Shown here piece after piece: positions 16,231 through 24,626 of a DNA stretch of 64,000 nucleotides. The translations under genes and the position numbers were made by a program. Origin of the DNA: Desulfovibrio piger ATCC 29098. GTDB taxonomy: Bacteria > Desulfobacterota > Desulfovibrionia > Desulfovibrionales > Desulfovibrionaceae. The notes under the pieces were generated by a model. The model did not search any database and was not told the origin of the DNA. It was given only the letters and a program-made list of their open reading frames with translations. The DNA lies in NCBI RefSeq assembly GCF_000156375.1, contig NZ_DS996359.1, forward strand, positions 608,780 through 672,779. Reading direction: 5' to 3'. The number at the start of each line of letters is the position of its first letter. Position 1 is the first letter of the stretch.

Positions 16231-19200
16231 CTAGCTCTTGTTGTCTACGCTGGTATTGCCCGGGAACCAGGCCAGGCGGCGAACCAGCCCGCCGTAGATG
16301 CCCGAGGGCGCCATGCGGCTGGTGGCCACCTCGGTGGGCAGACCGCAGGTATGCACGTCCACTTCACGCAGCACCACGAAGCGGCGCACGAAGTACCAGC
16401 CCGCGGCGGCGGCGATGGCCATCATCACGCTCAGGCCGGTGGCGTTCCAGGCACCGGGGCCTTCCTGCAGGCCCGAGAGGCCCACCACCAGGCTGCCGGC
16501 GTTGTAGTCGCCCAGGATGGCGTTGATGGGCCAGAGCATCAGGCCGGGGAAGATGCCGGTGATGATGCAGCCGATGGCCAGGATGGCCATGGGCACGCGC
16601 ATGGTCAGCGGGGCTTCCTGCACATGATCCAGATGCGTGGAAGGCTGGCCCAGGAAGGCCGCATGCAGGAACTTGGCGATGTAGGCCAGGGTCAGCACGC
16701 TGCCCACCAGGGAGAGCAGGGCCAGGAAGGGCTGGTCCGCCTGCATCAGGGCGTGGTAGATGATCCACTTGGACGAGAAGCCGCTGGTGGGCGGCACACC
16801 GACCACGGACAGGCCGGCGATGGCGAACATGCACAGGGTGAAGGGCATCTTGCGGCCGATGCCGCCCAGGTCATCCAGGCTGTCGGCGTGGGTGGCGAAC
16901 ATCACGGCGCCGCAGACGAGGAAGAGCAGGTCCTTGAAGAACACGTGGTTGACCACGTGCAGCATGCCGCCCGCGTAGCCCAGGGCACCGCCGGCAGCCA
17001 CGGCCAGCACCATGTAACCGATCTGGCTCACGGTGGAGTAGATGAAGACCAGCTTCACGTTGTTGACCAGCAGGGCCTGGGTGGCGGCCATGACGATGGT
17101 GATGCCGCCGATCCACATGACCACGGTCTGGATCAGTTCATTGGGCCAGGCGGCGCTGACGCCGATCATGGCCAGGCTGCCGCCCATGAGCATGAAGAGC
17201 TTGATGAGGCCCAGGATGGAGCTCTTCAGCAGCACCGAGGATATGTAGCCGGACACGGGCGTGGGGGCCAGGGCCGGATGCATCTGCCAGTCGATGCGGA
17301 AGGGCAGCTGGGCGGCCTTCATGACGAAGCCGATGGCCAGCAGGGCGGTGCCGCCCCAGACGACCCAGCCGGGCAGCAGGAAGAGCTTGGTCAGGTGCTG
17401 CATGGACTCGGACGAGAACGGCGTGGCCGGACCGAGCACACAGACGCCCACGAAGATGAAGCCGGCGCCCAGCACGTTGAAGAAGAAGTACTTGAAGGCT
17501 TCGCGCAGCGAGGCCTTGTCGCCTTCATGGGCGATGGCCATGTAGAGCGTCCACGAGCTCATGATCTCCCAGAACAGGAAGAACTGGAAGAGATAGGTGC
17601 TGGCGGAGATGCCCACCAGGCCGCCGCACATGGCGGTAAAGGCACAGTAGAAGCGCCACTGGGTGTGGCTGTGGGACATGTAGCCCTGGGCGTAGAAGAC
17701 GTTCAGGGCGCCGATGAGCGGCACGATGAGTGCGAAGCAGTAGCTCAGGGTATCCAGGTCGCGGCCCAGGAAGATCACCAGGACGGCGGTCAGCAGCAGC
17801 ACGAAGGCGCTGGAGCGGGCGGCCCAGATGGGGTTGCGGCGGAAGAAGGCCGGCAGCAGGGCACCGAACACGGGCACGGCCACATAGACGGGCCAGGGCG
17901 CCATGACGGACTGGAGCACGACCAGATCCATGGAGGCCGGGGCGAAGCAGGACGAGGCCACGGGGATGACCAGCGTGAGCGGGGCCCAGGGAGCCAGGCC
18001 CAGCAGCAGGCTGAGGGCGGCCAGGGCCATGAGGGCGCCGCGGATGGACCACGGGGCCTCTTCCACCATGGGCAGGTCAGCGGGGCGTTCCTCGAAGACC
18101 AGGGTCTTGAGGATGCGCACGTAGTAGATGGCGCCCACCAGGGAGCCGATGAGGATCAGGGCCGCCAGCGCGGGATGACCGGCGTGGATGGCGGACTGGA
18201 TCATCAGGTATTTGCTGAAGAAGGCGGTGAACGGCGGCAGGCCCATGATGCAGATGAGGCCCACGGCCATACAGCTCACGGTCCAGGGCATGCACTGGCC
18301 AAGACCGCGCAGGTCGGCGAGCTTGCGGCTGCCGGCCCGCAGGATGAGGGCGCCCGCACCGAGGAAGAGCAGGTCCTTCATGATGGCGTGGCTGAGCATG
18401 TGCGACAGGGCGCCGGCCGTGGCCAGCCAGGTGCCCATGCCCAGCACCAGGGCGATCTCGCCCAGCTGGCCCAGGGTCGAGTAGGCCAGCATGCGCTTGA
18501 TGTCGTCCTGCTTCAGGGCCATGAGCTCACCGAAGATCAGGGTGGCCGCGCCCATGAAGGTCAGGATGGAGCCGAACCAGGACAGGCCGAAGACCTCGGC
18601 CTTGGCGAACAGGGCGCCGTTGGTCTGGCCCAGCAGCAGGACCACGATGCCGAACATGCCCATCTTGGTGATGATACCGGACAGGGGACCGGACACCGAG
18701 GAAGGCGCGGCGGGGTGGGCGTCGGGCAGCCAGGAGTGCAGGGGCACCAGACCGGCCTTGACGCCAAAGCCGACGAGGCAGAGCAGGGCGGCCATGTTCA
18801 GCACATGGGGCGAGAGCAGGGCGCTCTGGATGCGAACATCGGCAAGGCCCAGGCCGCCGTTGCCCAGCAGCAGCATGCCGGGCAGCATCAGCAGGGCGCC
18901 GCCCGCGCACATCAGGTAATATTTGAAGCCCGCGTCAAAGGCCACGCGGTTGGCTTCGTGCACCACCAGGAAGTAGGAGGCAAAGGTCATCAGTTCCCAG
19001 TAGCCGTACATGGCGGCCATGTCGGGCGTGGAAACGATGCCGGCCAGAGAGGCGAAGGTCAGCAGCAGGAAGAACCAGTACCAGCCCTGCCGGTGGGCGT
19101 GGGCCATGTAGCCCAGGGAGTACACCGAGACGATGAAGGCGATGAAGCCGATCATCACCAGGAAGAGCAGGGCCACGGGCGCGGGCGCATCCAGCGTCAG

Positions 19201-20016
19201 GGTCGCGGCCAGGGCGGCGGCACAGGCCAGCACGCCAAGGTGGGGCATCCAGCGGAATTTCGCCCAGGCGGCCACGCCGCAGACGAAGGCACCGGCAAAG
19301 TAGATCCAGAAGGCGGGATGCACGGTGGCGTGGGCCACCTGCAGGCCCGCCCAGCCGGCGGCCACATCCAGCATGGGCGCGCGGGCCAGGCCCATGAGGG
19401 CCACCAGCACGCCCAGCACCAGGGTCAGGGCGTCGGAGCGGCAGCTGGCGGGAGCATCGCCGTCACAGGCGGCGCTACAGGGCTGCAGGAAGCACTGGCG
19501 CAGGGCGTCCACATGCAGGGCGATGAGGACCGTGGCCGTGACGGCCGCCAGCACGGTGCAGAACAGGCCGCAGTGCAAAGGCAGGGAAGAGGCCAGTATG
19601 CCCTGGGTGATAAAAAGACGCCCTTCCGGGATCAGGAAGGGCGAACCGCCCACGCTGGCCATGAGGCCGAGGGCGAACAGGGCACCATTGACGGGCTGGA
19701 GTTTGACGGCCCCGCGCAGGGCCGCGAAGGTCGCCGACGGCGCGGCGGGCCCGGCCAGGGAATTGAGGGCGCTCCAGCTCAGGCCGCGGGCCAGCAGCTG
19801 GAAGGCAACGAACAGCCAGACGCCGGTACCGGCGGCAGCATTGGCCGCACCCAGCGCCATGCAGATGAGGCCCGCGTCATGCACGGCCCCCCACAGGATG
19901 AGCCGGCGGGCGTTCTGCCGCTGGCGGATCGCCTGCCATGCGCCGTACAGCAGGAACAGCAGGCCCGGGATGAAAAGAATGAAGGAACCGCTTGCCGTGT
20001 AGGATGGTATTGTCAT
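16231..20016 (-). CDS. cooM: Coo hydrogenase giant antiporter-like subunit
   Basis: A 1261-residue membrane protein made of two fused complex I antiporter (NuoL/M/N, Mrp-type) units, about residues 1-640 and 650-1190. The conserved antiporter segment is present in both: LHSWLPDAHPAAPSSVSG in the first and MHPALAPTPVSGYISS in the second. R. rubrum CooM has nearly the same length. Each unit should form a proton or sodium channel driven by hydrogen production. It is the first gene of the operon. The ribosome-binding site is weak (GGGGCG close to the ATG). A C-terminal segment (CGLPTEVAT and following) lies outside the antiporter folds. Confidence 0.94.
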   Translation of the reverse strand: MTIPSYTASGSFILFIPGLLFLLYGAWQAIRQRQNARRLILWGAVHDAGLICMALGAANAAAGTGVWLFVAFQLLARGLSWSALNSLAGPAAPSATFAALRGAVKLQPVNGALFALGLMASVGGSPFLIPEGRLFITQGILASSLPLHCGLFCTVLAAVTATVLIALHVDALRQCFLQPCSAACDGDAPASCRSDALTLVLGVLVALMGLARAPMLDVAAGWAGLQVAHATVHPAFWIYFAGAFVCGVAAWAKFRWMPHLGVLACAAALAATLTLDAPAPVALLFLVMIGFIAFIVSVYSLGYMAHAHRQGWYWFFLLLTFASLAGIVSTPDMAAMYGYWELMTFASYFLVVHEANRVAFDAGFKYYLMCAGGALLMLPGMLLLGNGGLGLADVRIQSALLSPHVLNMAALLCLVGFGVKAGLVPLHSWLPDAHPAAPSSVSGPLSGIITKMGMFGIVVLLLGQTNGALFAKAEVFGLSWFGSILTFMGAATLIFGELMALKQDDIKRMLAYSTLGQLGEIALVLGMGTWLATAGALSHMLSHAIMKDLLFLGAGALILRAGSRKLADLRGLGQCMPWTVSCMAVGLICIMGLPPFTAFFSKYLMIQSAIHAGHPALAALILIGSLVGAIYYVRILKTLVFEERPADLPMVEEAPWSIRGALMALAALSLLLGLAPWAPLTLVIPVASSCFAPASMDLVVLQSVMAPWPVYVAVPVFGALLPAFFRRNPIWAARSSAFVLLLTAVLVIFLGRDLDTLSYCFALIVPLIGALNVFYAQGYMSHSHTQWRFYCAFTAMCGGLVGISASTYLFQFFLFWEIMSSWTLYMAIAHEGDKASLREAFKYFFFNVLGAGFIFVGVCVLGPATPFSSESMQHLTKLFLLPGWVVWGGTALLAIGFVMKAAQLPFRIDWQMHPALAPTPVSGYISSVLLKSSILGLIKLFMLMGGSLAMIGVSAAWPNELIQTVVMWIGGITIVMAATQALLVNNVKLVFIYSTVSQIGYMVLAVAAGGALGYAGGMLHVVNHVFFKDLLFLVCGAVMFATHADSLDDLGGIGRKMPFTLCMFAIAGLSVVGVPPTSGFSSKWIIYHALMQADQPFLALLSLVGSVLTLAYIAKFLHAAFLGQPSTHLDHVQEAPLTMRVPMAILAIGCIITGIFPGLMLWPINAILGDYNAGSLVVGLSGLQEGPGAWNATGLSVMMAIAAAAGWYFVRRFVVLREVDVHTCGLPTEVATSRMAPSGIYGGLVRRLAWFPGNTSVDNKS

Positions 20017-20114
20017 ACGCGCCCCATTGTCTGCCGGGTAAAAAGTACAAAATTATTGCAGAGGACGTGGATGCGCGTCATCTGCCCGTGTTTGCCCTTC
20101 CGGCGGGATATCCT

Positions 20115-20136
20115 CGTGAAAAAAATTTTTTTCACG
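20115..20136. promoter_or_regulatory. cooM: Perfect 22-bp palindrome upstream of the coo operon
   Basis: Arms of CGTGAAAAAAA and its complement meet without a loop. It lies about 100 bases before the cooM ATG and immediately downstream of a candidate promoter, the position expected for a repressor operator. The half-site spacing (GTGAA, ten bases, TTCAC) is wider than Rex or CRP/FNR sites. As RNA it would form an AU-rich hairpin. Confidence 0.5.
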
Positions 20137-20145
20137 ATTAGCCAA

Positions 20146-20174
20146 AAGATACGCGACATTCCTGACTGGTGCAA
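20146..20174 (-). promoter_or_regulatory. cooM: Candidate sigma-70 promoter for the coo operon
   Basis: On the minus strand, TTGCAC (20169-20174) and TATCTT (20146-20151) are separated by 17 bases. Both are partial matches (3/6 and 4/6). Transcription would start near 20139, just before the 22-bp palindrome. The -35 box overlaps a small hairpin (20171-20191) that may end gpsA transcription. Confidence 0.35.
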
Positions 20175-20194
20175 GCCTCTTTTTGGCTTGCTTG

Positions 20195-21187
20195 TCATTC
20201 CTGGCGCAAAGTCCTCGTCATCAGACGCATGACCGCTTTGCGGGGGGATTCGCCCCCGTGCAGCAGGCCCTGGACGGTATCGGTCACCGGCGTCTCCACG
20301 CCCAGCCGCCGGGCCAGGTCGTAGACCGCCGCGGTGGTCTTGACCCCCTCGGCCACCATGCCCAGGCTGGAGGTGATGTGCTCCAGGCTCTCCCCCTGCC
20401 CCAGACGCAGGCCCACCTGCCGGTTGCGGGAAAGGTCGCCCGTGCAGGTCAGCGCCAGGTCGCCCAGGCCGGAAAGCCCCATGAAGGTGGCCGCCTGCGC
20501 CCCGCAGGCCTCGCCGATACGGCTCATCTCGGCCAGGCCGCGCGTCAGCAGGGCGGCCCGGCTGTTGTGGCCCAGCCCCAGCCCGTCGCAGACGCCGGCC
20601 GCGATGGCCATGACGTTCTTCAGCGCGCCGCCCAGCTCCACGCCCAGCACGTCGGTGCTGGAGTAGCAGCGGAAGGTGGCGCAGGAAAAAAGTTCACGCA
20701 GACGGCAGCCCAGGGCTTCTTCCGCCGTGGCCAGCACCACGGCCGTGGGCTGGTCGCGCACCACCTCGGCCGCGAAGGACGGCCCGGAAAGCATGGCGTA
20801 GTGGAACGGCCTGCCCGCCAGCTCTTCCGCCACGATGCGGCTGCACGGAGAGAGCGTGCCCAGCTCCAGCCCCTTGGCGGCATTGATGAGCACGGGCTCG
20901 GCGTGCAGATGCTCCCGCATGGTGTGGAGCCAGCCGCGCAACTGCTGGCAGGGGATGGCCAGCAGGAGGAGCTCCGTGCCCAAAAGCTCCGGCCCCGTCC
21001 CGGCCTCAAGGTCGGGATGCAGCGCGAGCCCCGGCAGGTAGCGCGGGTTCTCGTGCCGGGTGTTGATGGCCTCGGCTACGGCGGCATCGCGCAGCCACAG
21101 GCGCGTCCTGTGCCCGCGGACTGCCAGCAGATGCGCCAGGGCCGTGCCCCAGCTGCCGCCACCGGCCACAGTGATGGTGTGTCGCAT
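20195..21187 (-). CDS. gpsA: Glycerol-3-phosphate dehydrogenase [NAD(P)+]
   Basis: A 330-residue cytoplasmic enzyme that reduces dihydroxyacetone phosphate to glycerol-3-phosphate for phospholipid synthesis. The N-terminal Rossmann motif is GGGSWGTA at residues 9-16. The conserved segments NAAKGLELG, SGPSFAAEV, and NVMAIAAGVCDGLGLGHN with RAALLTRGL are all present, including the catalytic lysine of the last region (GALKNV). The ATG at 21187 has AGGAG six bases upstream; 57 further codons upstream are open but unlike the family. It precedes cooM on the same strand, but a gap of 178 bases with its own promoter-like signals separates them. Confidence 0.96.
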   Translation of the reverse strand: MRHTITVAGGGSWGTALAHLLAVRGHRTRLWLRDAAVAEAINTRHENPRYLPGLALHPDLEAGTGPELLGTELLLLAIPCQQLRGWLHTMREHLHAEPVLINAAKGLELGTLSPCSRIVAEELAGRPFHYAMLSGPSFAAEVVRDQPTAVVLATAEEALGCRLRELFSCATFRCYSSTDVLGVELGGALKNVMAIAAGVCDGLGLGHNSRAALLTRGLAEMSRIGEACGAQAATFMGLSGLGDLALTCTGDLSRNRQVGLRLGQGESLEHITSSLGMVAEGVKTTAAVYDLARRLGVETPVTDTVQGLLHGGESPRKAVMRLMTRTLRQE

Positions 21188-21302
21188 GTTCTCTCCTGAC
21201 GATCTGCGGACAATAAAACTCTTCGTTATTACGGCTTTTGTGCCATCACGGCAAGTAGGGAACGCTTGTTGCCCTATACGTGTAGAATCATTGGAATAAA
21301 TC

Positions 21303-21329
21303 AGAAAATATTTTATAAGATATTTTCTG
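21303..21329. promoter_or_regulatory. gpsA: AT-rich inverted repeat upstream of gpsA
   Basis: AGAAAATATTTTA is nearly matched by TAAGATATTTTCT (12 of 13 pairs). It is about 115 bases before the gpsA ATG, between gpsA and the copZ terminator. It could be an operator or part of the gpsA promoter. Confidence 0.3.
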
Positions 21330-21356
21330 GGGATAAGGATCCTGCCGTTCGGGGAC

Positions 21357-21380
21357 AAAAAAAGGCCGCATGCGCGGCCT
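21357..21380 (-). terminator. Terminator of the copZ-like gene
   Basis: On the minus strand the stem AGGCCGC / GCGGCCT closes over a four-base loop and is followed by seven T residues. It is 25 bases past the copZ-like stop. The plus-strand side also has a short A/T flank, so it may work in both directions. Confidence 0.85.
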
Positions 21381-21404
21381 GAAAAAGATGTGTCGGTCGT
21401 GGGG

Positions 21405-21602
21405 CTATTGGGGATCGAAGCCGATGTCGAAGATGGCCTGGCGCAGGGCGGCCTCGTCGACCGGAGCGCTTTCTTCGTAGCGCAGTTCCTTGGCGTCCAG
21501 GTCCACCACGGGGTTGCTCACGCCGGGGATCTTGGCGGCGGCTTCTTCCACAGCGGCTTTGCAATGGCCGCAACGCATGCCGTTGACTTTGAGGATCTTC
21601 AT
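21405..21602 (-). CDS. copZ: CopZ-like heavy-metal-binding chaperone
   Basis: A 65-residue cytoplasmic HMA-fold protein with the metal-binding motif GMRCGHC (residues 8-14), followed by the usual VEEA..KIPGV helix and strand pattern. It would carry Cu(I) to the divergent P-type ATPase. Length is typical of CopZ. The ATG has AAGGAG six bases upstream. It shares a 112-base divergent promoter region with copA, so joint control is likely. Metal specificity is inferred from the neighbour. Confidence 0.88.
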   Translation of the reverse strand: MKILKVNGMRCGHCKAAVEEAAAKIPGVSNPVVDLDAKELRYEESAPVDEAALRQAIFDIGFDPQ

Positions 21603-21629
21603 GCGACACTCCTTGCTGTGTTCCCACAT

Positions 21630-21648
21630 ATTGATTTTCATTTTCAAT
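21630..21648. promoter_or_regulatory. Inverted repeat between copZ and copA
   Basis: ATTGA and TCAAT arms flank a nine-base AT-rich centre (19 bp in all). Its position between divergent metal-handling genes fits an operator serving both. The shape is somewhat Fur-box-like rather than CueR-like, so the inducing metal is uncertain. Confidence 0.35.
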
Positions 21649-21714
21649 GGGAGCACCATCAGGAATAATACTGCCGGAACGGAGCGTCAAGACCACCGGC
21701 AGGCAGGAGGTTTT

Positions 21715-24075
21715 ATGGAAACGCGAAAGGCAGGTCCCTTGCGTTTTGATATCGGCGGCATGCATTGCGCCGCCTGCTCCTCGCGCATCGAGCGCGTGGT
21801 AGGGCGTATGGAGAACGTGGAGCGCATCGCGGTCAACCTGGCCACGGCCAAGGCCCAGATCTGGCTCAAGCCGGGCACGGAAAGCGCGACGGTGCCCCTG
21901 ATCATGGAACGTGTGGCGGGCATGGGCTTCAGCGCCGTGCCGTCACAGGAAGAGGACGTGGCCGTCCAGTACGAGAAAAAACGGCAGCAGGACGAAAAAG
22001 ACCGGCGCGTGCGTCTGGGGCGGCTGGGCCCCATGCTGGTCTTTGCCGTGCCCCTGCTCATCCTCTCCATGGGCCATATGCTGGGCATGCCCCTGCCCGT
22101 CTGGCTCGATCCGCATCACGCGCCCCGCACCTTCATGCTGGCGCAGCTGGCCCTGACCCTCCCCGTGGTCTGGCTGGGCCGCCATTTTTACCGTGAAGGC
22201 CTGCTGGCCCTGGCACACAAGGCCCCCACCATGGACAGTCTGGTGGCCGTGGGCACGGGCTCGGCCCTGCTCTACAGCCTGTGGACGACCTTGCTGGGCC
22301 TTGCGGGCAGCGAGCCCCAGCTGCGGGCCATGAACCTTTACTATGAGTCCGTGGCCGTTCTGCTGACCATGATCGAACTGGGCCAGTTCCTGGAGGCCAC
22401 GGCCAAGCGCAAGGCCGGGGACGCCATGGGCGCGCTGCTGCGCCTGACGCCGGAAACGGCCCTGCGTCTGGAAGCTGATGGCCAGAGCCGCGAGATCCCG
22501 CTGGCCGAGGTCATGCCCGGTGATACCCTGGTCATCCGGCCCGGCGCCCGCATCCCCGTGGACGGCAGCGTGGCCGGCGGCAAGAGCGCCGTGGACCTCT
22601 CCCTGCTGACCGGGGAATCCATCCCCGTGGCCGTGGGCCCCGGCGACAGCCTTGTGGCCGGGAGCGTCAACGGGGAGGGCGCCCTGACCATGACCGCCGA
22701 GCATGTGGGGCAGGACACCCGTCTGGCCCGCATCATCCGGCTGGTGCGCGAGGCCCAGGGCAGCAAGGCCCCCATCGCCCGCCTGGCCGACCGCGTGAGC
22801 TTCTATTTCGTGCCCGCGGTCATGGGTATCGCCACGCTGGCCGGGCTGGCCTGGCTGGTCTTCAGTGACGAGCCCGCCACCGTGGCCGTCACGGTCTTCG
22901 TGGCCGTGCTGGTCATGGCCTGCCCCTGCGCCATGGGCCTGGCCACGCCCATGTCCATCATGGTGGGCACAGGGCGCGGCGCCCAGCTGGGCGTGCTCAT
23001 CAAGAACGGCGCGGCCCTGGAGCAGGCCGGTCACGTCCGGGCCATCGCCGTGGACAAGACCGGGACCCTGACCACCGGCAAGCCCGTGCTGACCGGGGTC
23101 ATCCCCCTCGCCGCCCATGACGAGCAGGCCCTCGTCACCCTGGCCGCCGCGCTGGAGGCCCGCTCCGAGCATCCGCTGGCCCTGGCCCTGGTGACCGCAG
23201 GCAAGGAACGCGGCTGCCCCGCCTGCCCGGTGGATGCCGTGGATGTGGCGCCGGGCCTGGGCATCGCCGGTGTGGTGACGCTGGACGGCACGGCTTGGCG
23301 CGTGGCACTGGGCAATGCCGCCTTCATGGAACAGAACCGCATCGCTCCCGATGCCGCCGTGCTGGAACGGCTGGCCACACTGGCCGAGGCCGGGCAGACG
23401 CCGCTGCTGCTGGCGCTGGCTCCGGCCCGTGCCGCCCTTGCCGATGCCGGTGAGGACGACGGCGCCCGCTGGCAGTGGGACGACCTCCGGATGGCGGGCA
23501 TCCTTGCGCTGGCCGATGCCCTGCGTCCCGAATCCGCCGCGGTGGTGGCCCGTCTGCACGAGATGGGCATCCGGGTGGTCATGCTCACCGGGGACAATGA
23601 ACGCACCGCCCGGGCCGTGGCCCGGCAGGCCGGTCTGGATGACGCCGACGTGGCCGCAGGACTGCTGCCCGCCGAAAAGGCCGAGCGTATCCGCCAGCTC
23701 CAGGCCGAAGGCCTTCTTGTGGCCATGGTGGGCGACGGCATCAACGACGCCCCGGCCTTGGCCGTGGCCGACGTGGGCATGGCCGTGGGCAGCGGAGTGG
23801 ACGTGAGCGCCGAAGCCGGGGACGTCGTGCTCATGCGCGGCGGCATGGAGGCCGTGCTCACCGCGCTGGCCCTTTCCCGCGCCACCATGCGCAACATCCG
23901 CCAGAACCTGGGCTGGGCCTTCGGCTACAACCTGCTGGGCCTGCCTGTGGCCGCCGGTCTGCTGCATGTCTTCGGCGGGCCCATGCTCTCACCCATGATC
24001 GCCGGTACCGCTATGGCCCTGTCTTCCTTCTCCGTGGTCAGCAACGCGCTGCGACTGCGGTTTTTCAAGGTATAG
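21715..24075 (+). CDS. copA: Copper-exporting P1B-type ATPase
   Basis: A 786-residue inner-membrane pump that exports Cu(I) using ATP. Domain order: one N-terminal HMA domain (GMHCAAC, C18/C21), six to eight membrane helices, the actuator loop with TGES at 299-302, the transmembrane metal site CPC at 403-405, the phosphorylated aspartate D447 in DKTGT, SEHPL in the nucleotide domain, and GDGIND at 673-678. The CPC motif and single HMA domain fit CopA. The start was set at 21715 because AGGAGG lies four bases upstream. Seventy-five upstream codons are open, but they lie within the divergent promoter and the copZ gene. Confidence 0.96.
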   Translation: METRKAGPLRFDIGGMHCAACSSRIERVVGRMENVERIAVNLATAKAQIWLKPGTESATVPLIMERVAGMGFSAVPSQEEDVAVQYEKKRQQDEKDRRVRLGRLGPMLVFAVPLLILSMGHMLGMPLPVWLDPHHAPRTFMLAQLALTLPVVWLGRHFYREGLLALAHKAPTMDSLVAVGTGSALLYSLWTTLLGLAGSEPQLRAMNLYYESVAVLLTMIELGQFLEATAKRKAGDAMGALLRLTPETALRLEADGQSREIPLAEVMPGDTLVIRPGARIPVDGSVAGGKSAVDLSLLTGESIPVAVGPGDSLVAGSVNGEGALTMTAEHVGQDTRLARIIRLVREAQGSKAPIARLADRVSFYFVPAVMGIATLAGLAWLVFSDEPATVAVTVFVAVLVMACPCAMGLATPMSIMVGTGRGAQLGVLIKNGAALEQAGHVRAIAVDKTGTLTTGKPVLTGVIPLAAHDEQALVTLAAALEARSEHPLALALVTAGKERGCPACPVDAVDVAPGLGIAGVVTLDGTAWRVALGNAAFMEQNRIAPDAAVLERLATLAEAGQTPLLLALAPARAALADAGEDDGARWQWDDLRMAGILALADALRPESAAVVARLHEMGIRVVMLTGDNERTARAVARQAGLDDADVAAGLLPAEKAERIRQLQAEGLLVAMVGDGINDAPALAVADVGMAVGSGVDVSAEAGDVVLMRGGMEAVLTALALSRATMRNIRQNLGWAFGYNLLGLPVAAGLLHVFGGPMLSPMIAGTAMALSSFSVVSNALRLRFFKV

Positions 24076-24095
24076 GCGGGGGCTGGTTGTTTGCA

Positions 24096-24141
24096 GGGGG
24101 GGAAGGGAAACCTTTTTGGAAAAAGGTTCTCCCTTCCCCCC
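24096..24141. terminator. Long hairpin 3' of copA
   Basis: A G-rich arm followed by AAACCTTTTT pairs with AAAAAGGTT and a C-rich arm, with one mismatch, just 20 bases after the copA stop. It belongs to the recurring hairpin family of this window. It probably ends copA transcription. Confidence 0.6.
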
Positions 24142-24350
24142 TTGCATCCCCCCATCCTTTCCAAAAACTTTTATCTTGAAGGATGGCAGTGGCGGGAGGG
24201 GCGGCGGCCTGGTCGCCGGCTGCCGGTCTCCATCAGGCAGGACAGGATATGCATGAAAGGCCGTGACCGGATCGCGGCGAGCGGGCAGCGGTCGCCTGAA
24301 AAGAGAGTGCGGTCACTCCCCTTGTCATCTCTCCGCTCTATCCAGATACC

Positions 24351-24385
24351 AAAAAAGAGAACGTCCGAAGACGTTCTCTTTTTTT
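24351..24385 (+). terminator. Orphan intrinsic terminator
   Basis: A perfect 15-bp stem (24351-24365 with 24370-24384) over the loop CGAA, ending in seven T residues. It lies 275 bases past copA and 210 bases past the copA hairpin, with no gene in between. It may be a back-up terminator or the end of a small RNA. The rest of the 24076-24626 gap shows nothing else that I can support. Confidence 0.85.
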
Positions 24386-24554
24386 GTGCGGGCAGGCCGG
24401 GACGATGGATTTCCATGAGCGGTGGCCCCGGTGCTGCGGGCGTGATCTGCCGTTGCTATTCGGGATCAGGGCCGCGTTATTTTCTGCTGTGAGGCAGCGA
24501 CGGGGACCTGCCATCCCGACCAGGAAAAAGTTTTTTCAGGGTGGGGGGAGAGCA

Positions 24555-24604
24555 CGAGAGGGGGGAGGGACAGTTTTTACAAAAAACGTCCCTCCCCCCT
24601 CTCG
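24555..24604. terminator. Long hairpin 3' of trmI
   Basis: A CGAGAGGGGG-type arm and GTTTTT pair with AAAAAC and the matching C-rich arm across a short loop. It lies 22 bases after the minus-strand trmI stop. On the minus strand, termination is plausible. It is a member of the recurring hairpin family. Confidence 0.6.
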
Positions 24605-24626
24605 TTCAAAAAAGCGTTGCGGCCAA

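Noticed and set aside
20115-20136. Rex, CRP/FNR or CooA binding site
   Set aside because: Half-sites resemble GTGAA/TTCAC but the ten-base centre is wrong for Rex (four) and CRP/FNR (six), and the CooA consensus is absent.
20013-20198. A 61-residue frame overlapping the cooM start
   Set aside because: It runs through the palindrome and promoter region, has no ribosome-binding site and no family; a leader peptide cannot be supported.
16186-20232. A 1348-codon plus-strand frame opposite cooM
   Set aside because: Its translation is Gly/His/Gln-rich with no recognisable fold and it lies antisense to the clear antiporter subunit.
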